Assembly (NCBI GenBank): GCA_002502785.1
Contig: DAQG01000010.1
Coordinates: forward strand, 1 to 19,692
Direction: 5' to 3'
Length of the DNA: 19,692 nucleotides
From: Methanothrix harundinacea
GTDB taxonomy: Archaea; Halobacteriota; Methanosarcinia; Methanotrichales; Methanotrichaceae
Within the stretch, counting starts at the first letter, position 1. Each line of letters opens with the position of its first letter. Positions 14,930 through 19,692 of the stretch are shown here, piece by piece. The notes below the pieces were generated by a model, which did no database searches, was not told the origin of the DNA, and saw only the letters and a list, made by a program, of their open reading frames with translations. The position numbers were made by a program, and so were the translations under genes.

Positions 14930-16258
14930 TTACTTCTTCTCCCACTTCTTGAGGTTTGCCACCTGGGAGAGGGTCTTGCCCCGCTTGATCTCCTCGCGGA
15001 GCCTGCTCTCGGTCTTCTCGACCTCTTTCGCCCTTCGGGCGATCTCGTAGGCTCTCTCTCTCGGGATGACGACGACGCCGGAGTCGTCGCCGACGATGAT
15101 GTCGCCGGGCCTGACCGACCGGCCGCCGCAGGTGATCTCGGCGTTGATCTCTCCCATCCCCTTCGGCTCACCGGCGCTGGGGGTGATGGAGCTGGCGAAG
15201 ATCGGGTAGTCGAGCTCTCTGACCTCGTCGAGGTCTCTCACCGCGCCATCGATCACGACGCCCGCGACCCCTTTCATCTTGCAGCTCTGGGTGGCAAGCC
15301 CCCCCCAGCAGGAGATGTACCTGCTGCCGTTATAGATCACGATGACGTTCTCAGGGCCTGCGAGATCGATCGCCTCGACGGACTTGGCCCAGTCTCCCTC
15401 GAAGGTCTGGACGGTTATCGCCTTTCCCACGATCTTCTTGCCCGGGTTTATGGGGATGACGTCCCTCATCGACCCCTTCCGGTGCATGGCGTCAGAGATG
15501 TTGGGGGTGGATACCTCTCTGAATATCTCGATCATCTCCTCGTCCATGCTCTTTTTCGCCTTTCGTTCATACCTACCGAGGGCGCTGTCTATGGCTTCCC
15601 TGATCTTCTGGCCGGACTTTGTGACGTCGGGGCTTCTGGTCACGCTTCCCCCGACGACCACGATCGAAGCTCCCGAGGCCACAGCTTCAGCTGCCGAGTC
15701 CGCATCGATCCCGCCGGCGACGGCTACCGGGATTTTGACATGGCCGAGGATCTGGTCCAGAAAGTCGATCGCCCTCATCCCCATCATCTGCTGGTCGATC
15801 CCCACGTGGACGCAGATGTAATCGACGCCGAGGGCCTCAAGCTCTCTAGATCTCGCCACCGGGTCGGGGGCGCCCAGAAGGTCCACCATGATCTCGACCC
15901 CATACTGTCTCGCTGCTCGTAAGGCGTCGCTGATGGTGGAATCGTCGGAGGAGGCGAGGATGGCCACGATGCTGGCTCCCGCCTTGGCCGCCATCTCCAC
16001 CTCCATGGCGCCGGTGTCCACGGTCTTCATGTCCGCCACGATCTTTTTGCCCGGCAGGGATTTCTTCAGCTCGCGCACGGCGTCCATACCCTCGCTCTTG
16101 ATGAGGGGGGTTCCGGCCTCTATCCAGTCAGCACCGCCGTCGGCCGCCTCCAGCGCTATCTGGACGGCTCTATCCAGCTCCAGCAGATCCAGGGCAACCT
16201 GTAGAATGGGTTTAATAAGATCACCACCATAAAGCCGAGTTGTTAGAGAACAAACCAT
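14930..16258 (-). CDS. Bifunctional 3-hexulose-6-phosphate synthase / RraA-like fusion
   Basis: Numbered from the ATG at 16258 (442 residues). Residues about 16-225 are a hexulose-6-phosphate synthase TIM barrel: VALDLLELDR (D24), DWIEAGTPLIKSEG (E47, K54), VADMKTVDTG (D76, K78, D81), H151 and the phosphate-binding AVAGGID and VVVGGSV. Residues about 238-442 are RraA-like: NISDAMHRKG, WGGLATQ (319-323), IDGAVRDLDE (R341-D342, the metal-linked pair) and VGDDSGVVVIPR. In methanogens without a pentose phosphate path, Hps runs in reverse to give ribulose 5-phosphate and formaldehyde; the attached domain's job is not established. The start is doubtful. TTTATATA at 16261-16268 lies directly before this ATG, whereas a near-perfect Shine-Dalgarno (GGTGGTGATC, 16219-16228) points to ATT at 16216, giving the family-like N-terminus (M)KPILQVALDL and 428 residues. 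Confidence 0.92.
   Translation of the reverse strand: MVCSLTTRLYGGDLIKPILQVALDLLELDRAVQIALEAADGGADWIEAGTPLIKSEGMDAVRELKKSLPGKKIVADMKTVDTGAMEVEMAAKAGASIVAILASSDDSTISDALRAARQYGVEIMVDLLGAPDPVARSRELEALGVDYICVHVGIDQQMMGMRAIDFLDQILGHVKIPVAVAGGIDADSAAEAVASGASIVVVGGSVTRSPDVTKSGQKIREAIDSALGRYERKAKKSMDEEMIEIFREVSTPNISDAMHRKGSMRDVIPINPGKKIVGKAITVQTFEGDWAKSVEAIDLAGPENVIVIYNGSRYISCWGGLATQSCKMKGVAGVVIDGAVRDLDEVRELDYPIFASSITPSAGEPKGMGEINAEITCGGRSVRPGDIIVGDDSGVVVIPRERAYEIARRAKEVEKTESRLREEIKRGKTLSQVANLKKWEKK
16219..16228 (-). promoter_or_regulatory. Strong Shine-Dalgarno inside the annotated hps-rraA frame
   Basis: The minus strand reads GGTGGTGATC, one base from the perfect anti-16S complement GGAGGTGATC. 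Two bases after it comes the in-frame triplet ATT (16216-16214) followed by AAACCCATT. No ATG, GTG or TTG lies in frame nearby downstream, so it suggests an ATT initiation codon. Confidence 0.55.
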
Positions 16259-17171
16259 GGTATATAAAATGAAGCTGAAAGAGATGACTGATATCAGGCT
16301 GGACGAAGGCCCGTCAGACTCTGGGTGCCTCGCCTTCACCAAGCTCCAGGGCAATGGCAACGACTTCATCCTTATAGATGAATACTATCGGGTGAAGGTG
16401 GCAGATTCCCTGAAAAGCTCTTTTGCGATGCAGTGCTGCCATCGCAACTTCGGGATCGGCGGCGACGGCGTCCTGTTCCTCTCTCCTTCGGCTCATGCCG
16501 ATCTGAGGATGCGTCTCTTTCAGCCTGACGGCTCAGAAGCCGAGATGTGCGGAAACGGCGTCCGCTGTCTTGCCAAGTATGCCTGGGACGCTGGAATTGT
16601 GGGCCAGTGCTTCGAGGTCGAGACCCTGGCCGGGATAATTCCGTTGAAAGTGAGAGAGATCGGTGGCGACTTCTGGGCTAGGGTGGATATGGGCGTACCC
16701 TGCTTCGATAGGACCGGGGTCCCGGCTTTGGGCGAGGGCGAGTTTTTGATGGAGCCCCTGGAGGGGTTTGAGGTATCGGCGGTGAACACAGGCGTTCCTC
16801 ACGCCGTGATCTTCGTAGACAACCTTTTGGATCTGCCCATCGATGAGGTGGCACCCCATATCAGGCGAAGCTCGCTCTTCCCAGAGGGGACGAACGTCAA
16901 CTTCGTCCGGATCGGCGATACATTCCAGGTCAGGACCTTCGAGAGGGGGGTCGAGGGAGAGACCCTCTCCTGCGGAACAGGGTCGGTAGCCAGCGCGGCC
17001 GTGGCCAGGAAGATGGGGATGGTGGGAGACGAGGTCTTCGTTGAGACGAGGGGTGGGCCCCTACTGATAACCTTCGAGGACGAGAGGGCCTACATGGACG
17101 GGCCCGCTGCCACCGTCTACTCCGGAGAGCTGAGCGACGAGTTCCATTGGGATATCTCGCAAGAATTATAG
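16257..17171 (+). CDS. dapF: Diaminopimelate epimerase DapF
   Basis: A 304-residue diaminopimelate epimerase that interconverts LL- and meso-diaminopimelate in lysine synthesis by a two-base, cofactor-free mechanism. Both catalytic cysteines are present: C98 in AEMCGNGVRCLAKYAW and C239 in LSCGTGSVASAAV. The family N-terminus FTKLQGNGNDFILIDE begins about residue 27 and the fold's two similar halves are complete. The start is unsure: ATGs at 16257, 16269 and 16284 are in frame, and the residues before about 26 are not expected in the family. ATG 16257 overlaps the annotated hps-rraA ATG on the other strand (ccatgg), so at most one is likely to be used as drawn. The next gene follows after 23 bases and is probably co-transcribed. 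Most methanogens lack a diaminopimelate cell wall, so the role is lysine supply. Confidence 0.93.
   Translation: MVYKMKLKEMTDIRLDEGPSDSGCLAFTKLQGNGNDFILIDEYYRVKVADSLKSSFAMQCCHRNFGIGGDGVLFLSPSAHADLRMRLFQPDGSEAEMCGNGVRCLAKYAWDAGIVGQCFEVETLAGIIPLKVREIGGDFWARVDMGVPCFDRTGVPALGEGEFLMEPLEGFEVSAVNTGVPHAVIFVDNLLDLPIDEVAPHIRRSSLFPEGTNVNFVRIGDTFQVRTFERGVEGETLSCGTGSVASAAVARKMGMVGDEVFVETRGGPLLITFEDERAYMDGPAATVYSGELSDEFHWDISQEL
16261..16268 (-). promoter_or_regulatory. TATA box in the hps-rraA/dapF divergent region
   Basis: The minus strand reads TTTATATA, the same consensus and orientation as the box before the HD gene. Transcription toward hps-rraA would start near 16238, ten bases before the strong Shine-Dalgarno. 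It is 3 bases upstream of the annotated ATG at 16258, which could not then be on this mRNA. For dapF, TTTAATAA at 16211-16218 is a possible separate plus-strand box. Confidence 0.55.
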
Positions 17172-17194
17172 CTGATTAGCGTTTCGGTGTCTGC

Positions 17195-17644
17195 ATGATA
17201 AAGCTGGTCGCGGTATTGGGTGCTCTTCTGCTGGTGGTAGGCTCAAGCTTGGCCTTCCAGGGTCCAGAGCCGATGAGGCTTGGGAGCAAGAGCGACCCCG
17301 AGGCGCCCCTCTTCAACTACGACCAGAAGTTCAGCGATACCACCAACCTCAAAAACTACTACCTGGGGATGTCGGCCTACAAGGATTTCGACGGGTGTGA
17401 CAAGTTGTCATCGAACATCTACCTAGAAAGCAACCGGAACTGGACCGATATAGTTCTGGATGCGAACTTCAGCAGCGGCACCGGCAGAATGGGGTACCTG
17501 GTCTTGGACCAGGACACTATGGACATAAGAGACGTGATGGTCGACGTCAACCACGAGTTCATCGGGAACTTCTCCATCGATGAGAAGATCCTCGTCGTGA
17601 AAGACGGGATGAACGAGTCCGACATATTTGGGTGCTTCTTATAA
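17195..17644 (+). CDS. Small exported, sequon-rich hypothetical protein
   Basis: A 149-residue protein with a clear Sec signal peptide (MIKLVAVLGALLLVVGSSLA, cleavage likely before FQGP). The mature part has four N-glycosylation sequons (NWT, NFS twice, NES), two cysteines (DGCDK and the near-terminal FGCFL) that could pair, and strands such as RMGYLVLDQDTMDIRDVMVD. No domain recognised. The ATG at 17195 has GGTG about 7 bases upstream. It follows dapF by 23 bases and probably shares its mRNA, though no functional link is evident. It is convergent with the RecJ-like gene. Probably a surface or secreted glycoprotein of unknown function. Confidence 0.7.
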   Translation: MIKLVAVLGALLLVVGSSLAFQGPEPMRLGSKSDPEAPLFNYDQKFSDTTNLKNYYLGMSAYKDFDGCDKLSSNIYLESNRNWTDIVLDANFSSGTGRMGYLVLDQDTMDIRDVMVDVNHEFIGNFSIDEKILVVKDGMNESDIFGCFL

Positions 17645-17733
17645 ATGTCAGAAGGCCGGATCTCGTATCTCCCTTCGATCCATCAGCATCTTCAGAACTC
17701 CGCGCGGGTCCCCCTCGGCTTTCCGTCCCTTCT

Positions 17734-19164
17734 TCAAGATCGGAGCTGAAGGCCGACCAGGGCGTCCATCTCCTCTAAAAACTCGTCCTTCGCCTCCAGG
17801 GGGATCGTCGCCCCCGCAGCGACGTTGTGGCCTCCGCCCACACCGCCCACCTTCTCTGCGGCCTTTGATATCGCCTCCGCCAGGTTGAGGCCCGACCTCA
17901 CCAGGTCCTGGGTCCCTCTGGCCGAGACCTTCAGCCTGCCGTCCTCGGACCAGGCGAAGGCGAGGATCGGCTTTCTCCTGTCGGCGGTCTGAAAGCTCAT
18001 TCCGGCCACTATGCCGACAATCGTCTCCAGTATCCGGTCGCCGGCATCGAAGTACTGTAAGTATGTCAATGGCACTATCCCCTCGTCTTTCACCAGCTTC
18101 AGGCCGTTGACCAGATTCTGTCGGTGCTCGTTCAGAAGGCGCCTCGCCTCATCCAGGGCCCGGCCTCGGTCGCCCAGGCATACCGAAAGGCCCACCCCCG
18201 AGTGGCCGTACCGGGCGGTGGCGTTCAGAAGGGTCGAGTACTCGCTGGCGTCCCGCAGCTCCGTTCCCTCCTGCTCTGTCAGGAGGTTGTAGACCTCGCC
18301 GACGACCCTTTCGAGCTGGGCGTTGGAGAGGCCGGCCCGCAGCCCCCGTCTCACAAGGCCCGAGGCGATCTTAGCCTTCTCCTCGGCGTTCATGTCGATC
18401 CAGCGCCGCCACCTTTCGCCCCTCAGCCTTATGCCCTGCTCCTTGAGAAAGGCGATGCAGGCGTCCTCGTCGCCCGAGAGGCCCGGTATGTAAGGATCCG
18501 AGGAGAACTCCAGCATCTTGAAGACGGGTCTCGTCTGCTTTCCGAAGAGCTTCAGGTCGCGAGCAAAGGATAGGACCTCCGCCTCAACGCCGATCTCCAG
18601 GACCCTTCGATTGAGGCCGAGAAGCTTTCCGCTCGCCATGTCCTGAAGGTCGCCTACGGCTCCGACGATGGCAAGCCCCGAGAGGTCGTCGTTTTTGCCA
18701 GCGCGACCCGCGGCCTTGGCCAAAGCTCTTGCGAGGAGAAATGTGGACCCGCTCCCGGATAAGTGAGTGGCACCGTCGAGGCCGACTAGGTGAGGATTTA
18801 TGTGGTGGTCGATCCCAGAGCCCTGGGGTCGGTGGTGGTCGGCCACCACCGCCAAAAGATCCATCTCCAGAATCTCGGACTGCATCCCGCTCCCAAGGTC
18901 GGTGAATATCACAAGGTCCGGCCCGAGGTCGGCGATCGTCTCCAGGGCGGAAAGGTCAAGCTGCTTGAAAAACAACGTCTCCCGCTCGACGTTCGCCCTA
19001 TCCAGGGCCGCCGAAATTATTCCGGCCGAGGTGAGGCCGTCAGCGTCGACGTGAGATGCCACCACCACCTCTTTCTGGTGGCGTATCAATTCTGCGGCCC
19101 TCTCAGAGATCCTGGATAGGGTCGCCAGCTCCTCTCCAAAGCCGTGGTTCTCCGTCTCCATCAT
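17734..19164 (-). CDS. Archaeal RecJ/GAN-like DHH-DHHA1 nuclease
   Basis: A 476-residue DHH phosphoesterase. Motif I is ASHVDADGLTSAG (H38, D40, D42), motif II is VIFTDLGSG (D89), motif III is VADHHRP (D109-H110-H111), motif IV is GAVGDLQD (D172), and the C-terminal DHHA1 motif is GGGHNVAAGA (440s). All manganese ligands seem intact. Length and motif layout match archaeal RecJ-type exonucleases, of which some bind GINS at the replication fork (GAN) and relate to eukaryotic Cdc45; a general nanoRNase or c-di-AMP hydrolase is less likely given the long central part. ATGs at 19164 and 19161 are both possible; a purine-rich GAGAAGG touches them, so spacing does not decide. It converges on the small exported gene at 17644. 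Confidence 0.9.
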   Translation of the reverse strand: MMETENHGFGEELATLSRISERAAELIRHQKEVVVASHVDADGLTSAGIISAALDRANVERETLFFKQLDLSALETIADLGPDLVIFTDLGSGMQSEILEMDLLAVVADHHRPQGSGIDHHINPHLVGLDGATHLSGSGSTFLLARALAKAAGRAGKNDDLSGLAIVGAVGDLQDMASGKLLGLNRRVLEIGVEAEVLSFARDLKLFGKQTRPVFKMLEFSSDPYIPGLSGDEDACIAFLKEQGIRLRGERWRRWIDMNAEEKAKIASGLVRRGLRAGLSNAQLERVVGEVYNLLTEQEGTELRDASEYSTLLNATARYGHSGVGLSVCLGDRGRALDEARRLLNEHRQNLVNGLKLVKDEGIVPLTYLQYFDAGDRILETIVGIVAGMSFQTADRRKPILAFAWSEDGRLKVSARGTQDLVRSGLNLAEAISKAAEKVGGVGGGHNVAAGATIPLEAKDEFLEEMDALVGLQLRS

Positions 19165-19236
19165 CCTTCTCTTATCAGGACTGATCTCTTTAGATCTTTT
19201 CGCCGCATTTTTTCCGAGACTATCAAGATCGGAGAG

Positions 19237-19305
19237 GGCGGAACTGACGATTTAGAGATGGCGGAACCGGTACTTAAGTGAGGGCGGAACTCGTACTAAG
19301 GTGAT
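19237..19305 (+). repeat. Three degenerate 23-bp tandem repeats
   Basis: ggcggaac recurs at 19237, 19260 and 19283, an exact 23-base period. Units 2 and 3 also share gtact and a later aag-tga pattern; unit 1 is more diverged. The array is about 75 bases upstream of the RecJ-like gene. It could be protein-binding sites (operator or iteron-like) or the end of a degraded mobile element. Confidence 0.7.
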
Positions 19306-19680
19306 GCCCGATAGTTTCGACCGACGAAAACAGGGCGATCGAAATAGTCGGGGGTCTTTTCTGAAGGATTTCCCTGAGTGGCCAATCTGATTAAATGACT
19401 CATTTATCAGATCCAGCTTTTTGGCCATCAAATTCGATCCAGAAAGTTCTGCTGATCTAATAACGAATGAGAAGTTGTTTTGGATTTTTGATCGGATATA
19501 ATTTCTCAAAAGGGGGATGAGAATTTCACACATGAAACTTTTTAACATAATATTTTATACCGAATATGAAAACATCCTTTATTTGATATCGAATGATGAA
19601 CGACTAAATTTTATCATATCTATTTTTTTGGTTCGAAATCATTTCGTCGAGGAATCCGAGTGAGCCAGAACATCAATAAA

Positions 19681-19689
19681 TTATATAAA
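19681..19689. promoter_or_regulatory. TATA-like element at window end
   Basis: TTATATAAA contains the TTTATATA consensus on the minus strand and a TATATAAA form on the plus strand. It may belong to a gene beyond the window; no good candidate lies at the right distance inside it. Confidence 0.3.
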
Positions 19690-19692
19690 CTT

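Larger units (their letters stand above)
19165..19692. other. AT-rich stretch without a convincing gene
   Basis: No credible gene or RNA was found. A 98-codon minus-strand frame (19252-19548) is basic, of odd composition, and runs through the 23-bp repeats. Visible elements are a small inverted repeat GATCT/AGATC at 19183-19196, the repeats at 19237-19305, the palindrome CGAAAT-c-ATTTCG at 19634-19646, and a TATA-like element at the window end. The composition shifts from GC-rich to AT-rich at about 19370. Confidence 0.5.

Noticed and set aside
16259..16369. N-terminal extension of hps-rraA to an ATG at 16369
   Set aside because: It runs antisense through the start of dapF, has no family-like sequence, and lies upstream of the TATA box at 16261-16268.
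19252..19548. 98-codon minus-strand frame upstream of the RecJ-like gene
   Set aside because: Basic, low-complexity-like composition, no Shine-Dalgarno or domain, and it reads through the 23-bp repeats.

Overview
The window looks like part of a methanogenic archaeon's chromosome, most likely a Methanothrix (Methanosaeta)-type member of the Methanosarcinia. The grounds are a fused hexulose-6-phosphate synthase/RraA-like protein, an archaeal SecF-SecD pair, an archaeal RecJ/GAN-type DHH nuclease, secreted Cache-domain proteins, TTTATATA-type promoters and GC-rich coding DNA. The assignment is by protein character only; no database search was possible. No rRNA, tRNA, CRISPR array or intact insertion sequence was seen.

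Layout. 1-380: the 3' end of a protein resembling the C-terminal half of AbiTii-domain proteins, cut by the window edge. 429-2591: Tex, a transcription-associated RNA-binding protein that is typical of bacteria. 2606-3274 (minus): an M50 intramembrane metalloprotease, convergent with tex. 3365-5281 (plus): an HD-domain phosphohydrolase and an M24 Xaa-Pro peptidase. 5429-7315 (minus): two exported Cache-domain proteins, probably co-transcribed. 7316-8007 (minus): a gene-poor stretch and a small hypothetical gene. 8079-9875 (minus): a visibly AT-rich solitary DUF262+HNH gene of the GmrSD/BrxU/SspE type, probably an acquired defence gene. 10018-10653 (minus): an exported hypothetical protein. 10754-10860: an 18-bp tandem repeat array just before a class I aminotransferase (10877-12190, plus). 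12318-16258 (minus): hps-rraA fusion, secF and secD, the last two coupled by an ATGA overlap. 16257-17644 (plus): dapF and a small exported glycoprotein-like gene. 17734-19164 (minus): RecJ/GAN-type nuclease. 19165-19692: an AT-rich stretch with no convincing gene but with three degenerate 23-bp repeats.

How the genes fit together. Most are housekeeping. Hps feeds ribose phosphate synthesis by the reversed ribulose monophosphate route. DapF makes meso-diaminopimelate for lysine. SecDF supports export, and several neighbours encode exported proteins. The accessory content is the AbiTii-like fragment and the DUF262 nuclease. I did not find a convincing new multi-gene system. The best leads are the hps/dapF divergent region, where promoter and ribosome-binding-site geometry point to an ATT start codon for hps-rraA; the hps-rraA fusion itself; the solitary DUF262 gene; and the repeat arrays at 10.8 kb and 19.2 kb.
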